DNA of 12,071 bases from Erysipelotrichaceae bacterium UBA6182 (GCA_002422065.1 DITO01000239.1:1503-13573), one strand, 5' to 3'; counted from the first letter of the stretch, positions 1 through 7,125 are shown. Notes: a model not told the origin generated them from the sequence alone. Numbers and translations are program-made.

Positions 1-34
1 CTTTTTAATACTTTTAGAAAATGACAAAATTCAA

Positions 35-63
35 TTGACACATACGTTTTCATTGTGTAGTAT
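35..63 (+). promoter_or_regulatory. Sigma-A type promoter of tRNA-Thr
   Basis: A perfect -35 TTGACA at 35-40 is followed after 17 bp by a -10-like TAGTAT at 58-63. The predicted transcription start is near 70, a few bases before the tRNA 5' end at 77. The strong -35 and exact spacing fit a stable-RNA promoter; the -10 has two mismatches to TATAAT. Confidence 0.7.
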
Positions 64-76
64 ACATATGAAATAG

Positions 77-152
77 GCCGACTTAGCTCAACTGGTAGAG
101 CAACTGATTTGTAATCAGTAGGTTGCTGGTTCAAGTCCTGTAGTCGGCACCA
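77..152 (+). tRNA. tRNA-Thr (anticodon TGT)
   Basis: A 76-nt cloverleaf. The acceptor arm GCCGACT (77-83) pairs with AGTCGGC (142-148), followed by discriminator A and an encoded CCA at 150-152. The anticodon stem ACTGA/TCAGT encloses the loop TTTGTAA with anticodon TGT, which reads ACA threonine codons. The T arm contains the GGTTCAAGTCC block. It is a single-gene unit with its own promoter upstream and a hairpin terminator just downstream. Confidence 0.97.
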
Positions 153-162
153 TTCTTATGAG

Positions 163-188
163 AACCTTTTTAGAAAGGTTTTTTATTT
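163..188 (+). terminator. Rho-independent terminator of tRNA-Thr
   Basis: The stem AACCTTT (163-169) and AAAGGTT (174-180) enclose a TTAG loop and run into a T-rich tract (TTTTTTATTT). It begins 10 bases after the tRNA CCA. The amylase gene converges from the other side, but the reverse strand lacks a T tract here, so the hairpin mainly serves the tRNA. Confidence 0.85.
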
Positions 189-229
189 ATAGCTATAAGC
201 AAATATTGACTGTTTTGTATGAACTTATA

Positions 230-1687
230 TTAAAGTACTACCCCATCTTCCAACCAAACAGAAATACTTCCAGGTTCTGCACAGAACTCACCATAGTTTT
301 CATTATCAATGACAATTTTATCCAAACAATTTCCAGTAAAGTCAGCGTAGACTTTGCCAACTTGACCTTCACCTACAAACATGCGAATTGATTTCTTTTC
401 TTTTATTGAAATAACTACAGATACTTTATGTGTATGTTCTTCATTACCATGTCTTACCCAACCAATAAGATCGGGTTCATTGAAATAATCATCTTGATTA
501 CCATAGGCATGATTCTTTCTTACTTTCGCTAGAATATCTAGTTTATCTTTCATTCCTTGAGTTGAATGTTCACCACCAGTACCATAGTAATCTCCATAGA
601 ATATACAAGGATAACCATCATGTCTTAAAAGAATTAAACCATATGCAATCTCTTTAAACCAAGGTTCAACAAATGATGCTAAAGATTGGCCAGGTTGAGA
701 ATCGTGGTTATCCACAAAAGTAACACTCTTGGTTGTATTAAGTTTAACAACTGCATTATCAAATATTGTGCGCATGTCATAATTACCACCACTATTTGAT
801 GCTGCGAAGAAATTATAATGTAAACCAACATCTAAAAGAGCAATATCAAATTCTGTATCTGCTAGATAGGTCTCGTTAGCTTTCAAATTAGAATCCCAAA
901 ACTCCCCAAGAATATAGAAATCATTTCCAAACTTAGCTTTTAGATGACTCGTAAACTCATTCATAAACGTGCTATCAATATGTTTAATTGCATCCATTCT
1001 AAAACCATCAAGATGAAGCTCATCCACAAACCATTCAGCCCATTTCTTGAGTTCTTCTCTAACTTGAGGATGTGCATGGTCAATGTTGGTAAACATCAAA
1101 TAATCAAAATTACCATACTCCTTAGATACACTTAAGTTCCATCCTTTATTTTCACCAAGAATACGAAATATTCCTTTATCTCCTGTTAATTGATCAAAAT
1201 CAACACCATTAAAATGATTGAAGTTCCATTTAAAGTCCGAATATTTATTTTGTCGCGCTTGAAAGTTAAAACCAGTCCATCCTTCAATTTCGCGAGGTTC
1301 TTCAATTTGTATATTTCGATCATTTGAATCTACTTTGACAGCCATAAATTTCTCGGAACTATCAGCTCCAGCTTTATGGTTTAAGACTACATCAGCATAG
1401 ACTTGAATTCTACGCTCATGAATGGCATTAATCAAAGTAATAAGTTCATCCTTAGTTCCATACTTAGTCCTTACAGTACCTTTTTGATCAAATTCTCCAA
1501 GATCATATAAATCATAGGGACCATATCCAGTATCATTAGACCATGTTCCTTTACTTACAGGAGGAAGCCATATGGCAGTAATTCCCATATCCTCTAATTC
1601 ATCCAACTTTAAAAGCATATCTTTGAAGTAATTTCCATCATCAGGAAGAAACCACTCAAAGCCTTGAAATAGTATCCCATTATTCAT
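230..1687 (-). CDS. Cytoplasmic alpha-amylase, GH13 family (GH13_5-like)
   Basis: Predicted 485-aa alpha-amylase hydrolysing internal alpha-1,4 bonds of starch, glycogen or maltodextrins. The four GH13 regions are all visible: region I DVVLNH (99-104), region II GFRMDAIKH with nucleophile D232, region III GEFW with acid/base E262, and region IV FVDNHD with transition-state stabiliser D329. The N-terminal QGFEWFLPDDG block is typical of the intracellular liquefying amylases related to E. coli AmyA and Bacillus AmyS-type enzymes (GH13_5), and the length matches. There is no signal peptide, so I infer a cytosolic enzyme acting on internal glucans or imported dextrins. A short beta-rich C-terminal domain follows the barrel. 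The start is supported by GAGG at 1694-1697, 6 nt upstream. It lies downstream of the lacI gene on the same strand, but a strong terminator separates them. No clear terminator of its own is seen before the tRNA-Thr unit. Confidence 0.95.
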   Translation of the reverse strand: MNNGILFQGFEWFLPDDGNYFKDMLLKLDELEDMGITAIWLPPVSKGTWSNDTGYGPYDLYDLGEFDQKGTVRTKYGTKDELITLINAIHERRIQVYADVVLNHKAGADSSEKFMAVKVDSNDRNIQIEEPREIEGWTGFNFQARQNKYSDFKWNFNHFNGVDFDQLTGDKGIFRILGENKGWNLSVSKEYGNFDYLMFTNIDHAHPQVREELKKWAEWFVDELHLDGFRMDAIKHIDSTFMNEFTSHLKAKFGNDFYILGEFWDSNLKANETYLADTEFDIALLDVGLHYNFFAASNSGGNYDMRTIFDNAVVKLNTTKSVTFVDNHDSQPGQSLASFVEPWFKEIAYGLILLRHDGYPCIFYGDYYGTGGEHSTQGMKDKLDILAKVRKNHAYGNQDDYFNEPDLIGWVRHGNEEHTHKVSVVISIKEKKSIRMFVGEGQVGKVYADFTGNCLDKIVIDNENYGEFCAEPGSISVWLEDGVVL

Positions 1688-1713
1688 ATACTACCTCACA
1701 TTTTCTTTCGTAC

Positions 1714-1782
1714 TTCTACTCCCTCATTATACACACATTCATTAAAAGAAGTAGAAAATGACTATTAATGGCTTTGAGGGAG
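1714..1782. repeat. Interleaved inverted repeats around the amylase promoter
   Basis: Two perfect inverted repeats share one flank. CTCCCTCA (1719-1726) is the reverse complement of TGAGGGAG (1775-1782), and TTCTACT (1714-1720) is the reverse complement of AGTAGAA (1750-1756). The shared flank lies right at the predicted start site and -10 box, so the arms could be operator half-sites; their regulator is not identifiable from the sequence. Confidence 0.3.
1726..1731 (-). promoter_or_regulatory. Probable -10 box of the amylase promoter
   Basis: A perfect TATAAT on the minus strand (1731 down to 1726) would start transcription near 1719, giving a leader of about 30 nt with the GAGG ribosome site. 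I see no good -35 hexamer at 16-18 bp, so the promoter may depend on an activator or be weak. Confidence 0.55.
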
Positions 1783-1833
1783 CAGATTGTGAAAGTAAAT
1801 AATTAATGATTTTAGAAATAGAAACCCTATTAA

Positions 1834-1865
1834 GTATAAAAAATACTCACTTTACAGTGAGTATT
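1834..1865 (-). terminator. Rho-independent terminator of lacI-type gene
   Basis: A perfect 10-bp stem AATACTCACT/AGTGAGTATT (1842-1851 with 1856-1865) and a 4-nt loop run, on the minus strand, into TTTTTTATACTT. The lacI stop codon overlaps the stem. It insulates the downstream amylase gene from lacI transcription. Confidence 0.9.
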
Positions 1866-2877
1866 AAGTTCTTGTTTTTACGCTTTTTCTAGTGACTAAA
1901 CTAGGTTCGTATTGTTTTTCGAAAGGCTCAACGCGTGTACCTTCCACAAAATCAATAAGTGCAGTCACACCTTCTTCTGCCATCGCTCTCATAGGTTGAT
2001 GAATTGTAGTCAAAGATGGGATAAGCATCGAACCAAATCGAATATCATCATATCCAATAATTGATACATCTTCCCCTATGGTTTTTCCAGCTTCTATGAC
2101 AGCTTGATAGGCTCCAATCGCCATCATGTCATTAGCGGCATAGATTGCGTCACAACCTTGTTCTAGTAGTAATCTAGCCTTCTCTGTTCCAGACTGATAA
2201 CTAAAATCACCTTCCACAACAATATACTGATCATCGTTATATTGTGCTTCCTTTAGTGCTTTTAGAAATCCATCCATGCGAAGTTGGCCAAAACTAACAT
2301 TCAAAGGACCCCCAATGAAACCAATCTTATTATGTCCCGTTTCAATAAGATGCTTACTAGCAAGATATGAGCCAAGTATTTCGTCATTGTAGACATTCAA
2401 TACTGAGCTTCCTCTCACATTACGACACATACATAATGTAGGCATCTTATACTTATTCGCAAATTTTGTAAGTTCTTGCGTTCCTTCTACGTAATTTCGC
2501 GAAGCCCGCAAAATAATCGTTGCGTCAAATCGACGCGCTATAAAAGTTTTGTAATTATTTAATTCTTCCAAAGCATCGTTTTCTGAATTTACTAAAACGA
2601 CTGTATATCCCCGTTTTTTCGCAACTTTCTCAACTTCAGTTATAAAATCAAGGAAAAACACATTATTTACATCTGGAACGAGTAATCCAATAATTCTTGT
2701 TCGTTTTGTGACTAATGATTGCGCAAAAGTATTAGGAACATAGTTCATTGTTTTTGCGGTTTCGATGACTCGGCTAACTGTCGATGATGAGAAGCGGTGT
2801 GGACGATTTGAAAGAACAATTGAAACTGTCGCAACACTTACGTTGCAAGCTTTTGCAATGTCTTTTAAAGTTACCAT
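1864..2877 (-). CDS. LacI-family transcriptional regulator
   Basis: A 337-aa repressor-type protein. Residues 1-55 form the LacI helix-turn-helix and hinge (start MVTLKDIAK, recognition region VSVATVSIVLSN, hinge NTFAQSLVTK). The remainder is a periplasmic-binding-protein-like ligand domain, with GLLVPDVNN opening it and VSIIGYDD and PSLTTIHQP near the end, as in RbsR-like regulators of sugars or nucleosides. The open reading frame extends to an ATG at 2895, but that ATG precedes the ribosome site. AGGAG at 2885-2889 lies 7 nt before the ATG at 2877, so 2877 is chosen. The gene is transcribed away from the ECF-MFS operon, sharing a 147-bp control region with it, which makes it the likely local regulator. 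The hinge has Gln where many members have Arg. The ligand cannot be assigned. Confidence 0.92.
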   Translation of the reverse strand: MVTLKDIAKACNVSVATVSIVLSNRPHRFSSSTVSRVIETAKTMNYVPNTFAQSLVTKRTRIIGLLVPDVNNVFFLDFITEVEKVAKKRGYTVVLVNSENDALEELNNYKTFIARRFDATIILRASRNYVEGTQELTKFANKYKMPTLCMCRNVRGSSVLNVYNDEILGSYLASKHLIETGHNKIGFIGGPLNVSFGQLRMDGFLKALKEAQYNDDQYIVVEGDFSYQSGTEKARLLLEQGCDAIYAANDMMAIGAYQAVIEAGKTIGEDVSIIGYDDIRFGSMLIPSLTTIHQPMRAMAEEGVTALIDFVEGTRVEPFEKQYEPSLVTRKSVKTRT

Positions 2878-2895
2878 CCTAGATCTCCTGTGCAT

Positions 2896-2924
2896 ATTGT
2901 ATCAATCTGTCGAATCAAAAACAA
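2896..2924 (-). promoter_or_regulatory. Promoter of the lacI-type gene
   Basis: On the minus strand, -35 TTGTTT (2924-2919), a 17-bp spacer and -10 TACAAT (2901-2896), preceded by TGA as an extended -10. The start would fall near 2889-2891, leaving a leader of about 14 nt that just includes the AGGAG site. This supports the start at 2877, because the ATG at 2895 would lie upstream of the transcript start. Confidence 0.6.
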
Positions 2925-2933
2925 TTTTACTTC

Positions 2934-2957
2934 ACACTTATAGGTGTAATATTACAC
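2934..2957. promoter_or_regulatory. Candidate operator: three 10-bp-phased half-sites
   Basis: ACAC (2934-2937), GTGT (2944-2947) and ACAC (2954-2957) alternate in orientation with exactly 6 bp between them, a 10-bp period. The right pair is part of a perfect 14-bp palindrome GTGTAATATTACAC (2944-2957); the left pair is an imperfect palindrome, CACTTATAGGTG (2935-2946). The array ends at the -35 region of the ECF operon promoter and lies about 10 bp upstream of the lacI -35. It is therefore placed to control the ECF operon, most likely by binding the divergent LacI protein (inference). Confidence 0.5.
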
Positions 2958-2983
2958 ATAATTTGTACATTTTATATTATAAT
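2955..2983 (+). promoter_or_regulatory. Putative promoter of the ECF-MFS operon
   Basis: A perfect -10 TATAAT at 2978-2983. The 17-bp-spaced -35 position (2955-2960, CACATA) is poor and overlaps the right half-site of the palindrome. A start near 2990 would give a leader of about 35 nt ending in the AAAGGA ribosome site. A weak -35 overlapped by a palindrome suggests a regulated promoter. Confidence 0.5.
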
Positions 2984-3024
2984 TCACATGAAAAGGGAAT
3001 CTTTTTACACAGCAAAGGATTATT

Positions 3025-3609
3025 ATGAAAAAAACAAGCACTTCAAGACTACTTCTAATCGCAATAGGTATTACTATAAATATAGTTCTCGCACAAATTC
3101 CAATGCAACTAAGATTGCCTGTTTTTCTTGATGTTATTGGGACAATCTTAGTTGCAGCTCTTGCAGGACCTTGGATGGGAGCATTAACAGGATTATTCAC
3201 TAACATGGTTCTAGGATTACAAGATCCCATTTGGTTAGCGTATGCACTAGTTCAAGTCGCTATTGGATTTAGTGTGGGTGTACTCGCAAAGAAAAAAATG
3301 TTCACTTCATATTATTGGTTAATCATAGTTACTATCGTTGTTTGGCTTGTAGCACAAGCAACAGCCATTCCAATTACAATCTTTGTTTTTGGAGGAACTG
3401 CAGGATCAGGTTCTAGCTTTATTACCGCGTATCTTATTGCAGTAGGGCAAGGCTTATTTGAAGCAGTGGTTACCACAACACTTTTAACTGAATCTGTTGA
3501 TAAAGTGATATCAGTACTCATTGCATATGGTATGATAAAATCACTACCAAGAAAAATATTATCTCAGTATCCTTTAGGATATCTGTATTGTTCACCAAAT
3601 CAAGACTAA
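3025..3609 (+). CDS. ECF transporter S component (substrate unknown)
   Basis: A 194-aa membrane protein with about six hydrophobic helices (roughly residues 8-24, 33-47, 50-64, 69-88, 97-121, 131-152). The block LPVFLDVIGTILVAALAGPW followed by GALTGLFTN, and the later PITIFVFGGTAGSGS, are characteristic of substrate-binding S components of energy-coupling-factor importers. The cytoplasmic EcfT and EcfA partners are encoded directly downstream, so this is a dedicated (group I) system. The start has AAAGGA at 3014-3019, 5 nt upstream. S components usually bind vitamins or metals. Here no riboswitch is seen and a LacI-type gene is divergent, so a nucleoside- or sugar-like ligand is my guess only. 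A perfect 20-bp palindrome begins at the stop codon. Confidence 0.85.
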   Translation: MKKTSTSRLLLIAIGITINIVLAQIPMQLRLPVFLDVIGTILVAALAGPWMGALTGLFTNMVLGLQDPIWLAYALVQVAIGFSVGVLAKKKMFTSYYWLIIVTIVVWLVAQATAIPITIFVFGGTAGSGSSFITAYLIAVGQGLFEAVVTTTLLTESVDKVISVLIAYGMIKSLPRKILSQYPLGYLYCSPNQD

Positions 3610-3630
3610 ACCTCGACATGTCGAGGTTTT
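3609..3630 (+). repeat. Perfect 20-bp palindrome between S and T genes
   Basis: AACCTCGACA/TGTCGAGGTT (3609-3628) starts at the last base of the S-gene stop codon and is followed by a short T run (TTTT, 3627-3630). It lies 7 nt before the EcfT ribosome site (3637-3642). It could be a leaky terminator or 3'-end-stabilising hairpin giving more S component than energising module, or a protein-binding palindrome. The T run is too short for a full terminator. Confidence 0.6.
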
Positions 3631-3646
3631 CACTTCAAGGAGTATT

Positions 3647-4390
3647 ATGTTTATTGAGAAAATTCATCCCCATACTAAAGTAATCTTCACCATGGCGATG
3701 ATTTTTTTAAGTGTTTTAAATGATTATACATTTTCTTTCTACATCATCATCCCAATCATGTTTGTTCTACATCTCATTAATCGTTCAATCCAAACATTCA
3801 TAACATCACTTATTATTGTTATTCCATACTTGTTTATGTTGATGCTTATCTATGGTTTACTTGGTGAGCTTACAGACAGTAATTGGATTGTTATCTTCAA
3901 CTTCAAACTTAATGAAACAGTACTAATAGATATCTTGAATCGCTCAAAAAGTGTTGTTGTGATGATCTTTATGCTAAGTACTTTATTTAAACATACTTCA
4001 AGCGATAGTATGCTTTTAGCTTTTTCAAAACACACAAGCATTAAAGCTATTAGCTTTATCTTTATGAATGTTAAGAACTCTCTCTCTCATTTAAGACTAC
4101 GAGCAAATAATATACTTATTGCTCAGCAAACTCGAGGGATAAACACTCAAGGATTTATAATCACAAGACTACGAGCTTTGTGGCCTATGATTATGCCACT
4201 AACCATGAGTGCTATGTTGGATAGTCAAGAACGACAACTAACACTCTATGTTCGTGGTTTCGATATTGAGTCACAAAGAGATAATATCGAGACACTTAAG
4301 AAACATAAGCTAGAAGTACTCTTTGAGTTACTGATTGTTGGTTTAGTCATTTTTAGCATACTAAGTGAGGTTACAATATGGCTCAATTAG
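3647..4390 (+). CDS. ECF transporter transmembrane component EcfT
   Basis: A 247-aa EcfT-type scaffold that couples the ATPases to the S component. Hydrophobic segments cover roughly residues 12-42, 50-72, 100-113 and 222-245, with a long amphipathic cytoplasmic region (about 125-205) between the last two. The two coupling-helix Arg-Gly motifs expected of the family are seen as TRG (162-164) and VRG (202-204). The opening FIEKIHPHTKV resembles the usual EcfT start. AAGGAG (3637-3642) supports the start, with a tight 4-nt spacing. The 3' end overlaps the next gene by 13 nt, indicating translational coupling. It is divergent from housekeeping EcfT in being short and rich in Ile and Met. Confidence 0.85.
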   Translation: MFIEKIHPHTKVIFTMAMIFLSVLNDYTFSFYIIIPIMFVLHLINRSIQTFITSLIIVIPYLFMLMLIYGLLGELTDSNWIVIFNFKLNETVLIDILNRSKSVVVMIFMLSTLFKHTSSDSMLLAFSKHTSIKAISFIFMNVKNSLSHLRLRANNILIAQQTRGINTQGFIITRLRALWPMIMPLTMSAMLDSQERQLTLYVRGFDIESQRDNIETLKKHKLEVLFELLIVGLVIFSILSEVTIWLN

Positions 4391-5217
4391 AACTTAGTAA
4401 TTTTTCATTTAGATATCAAGGCTCACAAGACTATGTGCTCAAAGATATTAATCTTACACTTAAATCCGGTCAATTCACACTCATCAATGGTCTTGATGGT
4501 GCAGGAAAGACTACATTAGGTTATGCTCTGAAAGGGATTATCCCTCATGTCTTTGAAGGCACTCTACTTGGAGAACAACGCCTTAACCACAAAGTATTTC
4601 AAGAATACACACACCAAGAGTTAACTAAGATAATAGGCTATTGTTTTCAAAATCCTTGGACACAACTTTCAATGATTAAAAGTACACTAGAAGAGGAATT
4701 ATCATTTAGTTGTGAGAATGTTGGATATGCACTAGAAGAAACCAGGTTCAGAGTTAAAGCCATTGTTAGATTACTTGATTTAAGCCATCTCATTCATAAG
4801 AATCCTATTCATTTATCATTAGGACAACTTCAAACCATCGCACTAGGGACAATATTAGTTCTTGACCCTGATGTGCTTATTTTAGATGAACCCACTTCAC
4901 AACTTGATCCATTAACACGTCGTAGACTTTTCAATCATCTTAGTGATCTTAAGAAACAAGGGAAAACGATTATTCTGATTGAACACAATATTGATGATTT
5001 CTTAGAGCTAGTAGACCATTTAGTATTACTAGAAAAAGGAAGTATTCTTGATCAAGGATCGGTTATTGATGTATATACAAGATCACTCAGTATTGGTAGA
5101 GATATTCAATACCCATCATTAACTGCGTTATTATCTACGATCACCTCTTTAGATAAACCCATTCTTAATGATAATGATGCATTAACGATACTTAAGGGAG
5201 TTAAATCTCATGATTAA
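4378..5217 (+). CDS. ECF transporter ATP-binding protein EcfA (first subunit)
   Basis: A 279-aa ABC ATPase that powers the ECF importer with the next gene product. Walker A is GLDGAGKTT (38-46, K44), the Q-loop glutamine is Q91 in CFQNPWTQL, the signature is LSLGQ (146-150) in place of LSGGQ, Walker B is VLILDEPTS (166-174, E171), the D-loop is SQLDP and the switch histidine is H203. The Walker A loop has LD where PN or PT is usual. A C-terminal extension of about 60 residues follows the ATPase core. The start overlaps EcfT by 13 nt and has GTGAGG 7 nt upstream (4365-4370). It overlaps the second ATPase gene by 8 nt, so the two are co-translated and probably form a heterodimer. Confidence 0.92.
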   Translation: MAQLELSNFSFRYQGSQDYVLKDINLTLKSGQFTLINGLDGAGKTTLGYALKGIIPHVFEGTLLGEQRLNHKVFQEYTHQELTKIIGYCFQNPWTQLSMIKSTLEEELSFSCENVGYALEETRFRVKAIVRLLDLSHLIHKNPIHLSLGQLQTIALGTILVLDPDVLILDEPTSQLDPLTRRRLFNHLSDLKKQGKTIILIEHNIDDFLELVDHLVLLEKGSILDQGSVIDVYTRSLSIGRDIQYPSLTALLSTITSLDKPILNDNDALTILKGVKSHD

Positions 5218-6001
5218 AATAGAACACTTAAGTTATCACTATAGCAATGGAGAGCAAGGAATCAATGATATTTCTATTGAAATTAATAGTTCCACGTCTC
5301 TCGCAATCATTGGTCCTAATGGAAGTGGTAAATCTACATTTATCAAATGTCTAATGGGTATTCTAAAACCACAAAGAGGAAGTATAATACTCAATAATCA
5401 AAATATTAATAAACTTTCAATCACACAAAGATCTCAACATATTGGTTTTGTGTTTCAAGATCCAAAAGAGCAACTCTTTAAATCAACCATTGAACAAGAA
5501 ATTCGCTTTGCTTTAAGGAAAAGAAAAGATCAAAAAGACATTGAATCTCAGGTAGAAACTATTCTAGAATGTTGTTCATTAACCTCTCATCGATCAAAAC
5601 ATCCTTATGATGTTTCCATAACACAACAGAAGTTTATACTCATAGGATGTGCATTAGGAATGAATCAAGACATCATTATCATGGATGAACCCACTTCAGG
5701 AATGGACTACAAAGGTATTAAACAACTAGCAAAAATAGTAGAATTCTTGAAAAAAGAAAAGAAAACGATTATTATGGTATCTCACGACTTAGATTTTATT
5801 AGTGAGCACTTCGAAAATGTCATGATTATTAATCATCATCAGTGCATCTACCAAGGCACTTTCAAGGATGCTTGTCGTGATGAAACAGTATTGAGCCAAG
5901 GTGAGTATAAACTCCCAGATATTGCACGTTTATCACTAATGGCAAAGCATCAATTATGTACAACACATCAAGAATGGATTGAATTATGGAAAAAAAGATG
6001 A
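5210..6001 (+). CDS. ECF transporter ATP-binding protein EcfA' (second subunit, degenerate signature)
   Basis: A 263-aa ABC ATPase. It has canonical Walker A GPNGSGKST (35-43), Q-loop Q83 (VFQDPKEQLF), Walker B IIIMDEPTSG (155-164, E160), D-loop GMD and switch H192. Where LSGGQ should stand it has VSITQ (135-139, followed by QK), losing both signature glycines; the ATPase site made from this signature and the first subunit's Walker A is probably weak or inactive (inference from ABC dimer geometry). The start is preceded by AGGGAG (5195-5200, 9-nt spacing) and overlaps the previous gene by 8 nt. Its stop TGA overlaps the start region of the MFS gene. The C-terminal 60 residues are not recognisable beyond a few hydrophobic stretches. 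Confidence 0.92.
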   Translation: MIKIEHLSYHYSNGEQGINDISIEINSSTSLAIIGPNGSGKSTFIKCLMGILKPQRGSIILNNQNINKLSITQRSQHIGFVFQDPKEQLFKSTIEQEIRFALRKRKDQKDIESQVETILECCSLTSHRSKHPYDVSITQQKFILIGCALGMNQDIIIMDEPTSGMDYKGIKQLAKIVEFLKKEKKTIIMVSHDLDFISEHFENVMIINHHQCIYQGTFKDACRDETVLSQGEYKLPDIARLSLMAKHQLCTTHQEWIELWKKR

Positions 6002-7125
6002 TATTTGGAATAATTATGGCTTTGTGGATTCAGTTCATCGTTACTGTTGAAATGAGTATCGTGATGCCTTTAGCCCCACAGATTGCACAAGCCTATAATG
6101 TGGATACTTTTTATGCTATTATTCTTAACATTGGATTTGCAGTGTTTGGTGTCTTAGCTCCATTATTAGGTTATAACGGAGATAAATATGGCATTAAGAA
6201 AATGCTTCTAGGAGCATTATCATTCTTCATCTTAGGATCAATGATTGTTGCAAGTGTACAAACAATTGCAGGCTATGTCATAGGACGCTCTTTACTTGGT
6301 TTAGCATTCTTCACAGTATTAGGAATGACACAAACTTATATTATTAAAACAGCCCCACATCATGCAGGACCACTAAGTGGAGTTCACCGTATTGTCTTTG
6401 CGTTAGGAGTCTTTGTATCTCCATGGCTAGGACAAATTCTAGTGTCTCAAGGATCACTTCAATTACTTTATAATATTCTAACCATTGTAGGCATAGTCAC
6501 AATTATCCTCACAAGCTTTGTTCATGAAATACAAGATAGTTCAACACAACGCTCTCTTAAAGACTTACTGCATACACTAAATCAAAGAGTCGTCATTGGT
6601 TGGTTGTTTGCAGTCTTTCTCAATGCATTACCAGCCATCTTCTTCTTTAACTACTTAAGTATTTATCTTAATGAACTAGGATGGACAGGATTAGCAATTA
6701 CTAACCAATACACACTAACAGCACTAGGTTCAGTACTTGGTGGTATACTCATTGTCTTTATTACATCACGATTTAAACTATCCTCACTCTTAAAGATATT
6801 TCTATGGATATCACCAATTGTACTCGCACTATTTATAACTCAAGACATGATGTGGTTTCCAATACTAGGACTCATGTTTGGTTTATTCTTTGATGCGACA
6901 TGGGGAATGGTCTTTCCATATGCTAGTACCATTGTCCCATTCTATGCTGCCACATTTCTAACACTCATTTCCTTAGTAATGGCATTCACTAATGTTGTCA
7001 CTACACTTGCAGGGGCTTGGGTTTATCAGATTGGAGGATTTCCTCTCATGATTTGGATATGTGTCATTGGAGGACTCTTAGGAGCAGCAATACAAGTTAA
7101 TATCATCAAAAAGAAAAGCGCGTGA
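5986..7125 (+). CDS. MFS permease co-transcribed with the ECF genes
   Basis: A 379-aa major facilitator with about 12 hydrophobic helices. The loop between helices 2 and 3 carries a motif-A-like GYNGDKYGIKKM (62-73), the main family signature; a central polar loop (about 185-200) separates two six-helix halves. Family members import or export sugars, nucleosides, drugs and others; the substrate is unknown. Two starts are possible: ATG 5986, or ATG 5998, which overlaps the upstream stop as ATGA and has GGA at 5988-5990. The 12-bp difference is not resolved. The gene is the last in the ECF operon and its stop lies inside a terminator. Pairing an ECF importer with a facilitator under one promoter suggests related substrates, or uptake of a compound with export of its product (inference). 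Confidence 0.88.
   Translation: MEKKMIFGIIMALWIQFIVTVEMSIVMPLAPQIAQAYNVDTFYAIILNIGFAVFGVLAPLLGYNGDKYGIKKMLLGALSFFILGSMIVASVQTIAGYVIGRSLLGLAFFTVLGMTQTYIIKTAPHHAGPLSGVHRIVFALGVFVSPWLGQILVSQGSLQLLYNILTIVGIVTIILTSFVHEIQDSSTQRSLKDLLHTLNQRVVIGWLFAVFLNALPAIFFFNYLSIYLNELGWTGLAITNQYTLTALGSVLGGILIVFITSRFKLSSLLKIFLWISPIVLALFITQDMMWFPILGLMFGLFFDATWGMVFPYASTIVPFYAATFLTLISLVMAFTNVVTTLAGAWVYQIGGFPLMIWICVIGGLLGAAIQVNIIKKKSA

Noticed and set aside
944..1135. Plus-strand open frame inside the amylase gene
   Set aside because: Lies wholly antisense to conserved GH13 catalytic regions; no supporting ribosome site. The plus-strand frames at 158-391, 2765-3028 and the minus-strand frames at 3312-3521 and 3850-4041 are rejected on the same grounds.
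2937..2947. An 11-bp string CTTATAGGTGT shared with 9616-9626 upstream of the CAP-domain gene
   Set aside because: Matches of this length are expected by chance several times in 12 kb of AT-rich sequence, and the positions relative to the -10 boxes differ.
2952..3230. Minus-strand open frame antisense to the S component
   Set aside because: Overlaps the strongly supported S-component gene and the divergent promoter region; it looks like a shadow frame of a hydrophobic coding region.
4378..6001. Frameshift or pseudogene status of the EcfA pair because of odd signatures
   Set aside because: Both frames are intact from start to stop, with good ribosome sites and conserved Walker A, Walker B and switch His, so the unusual signatures are read as divergence, not decay.
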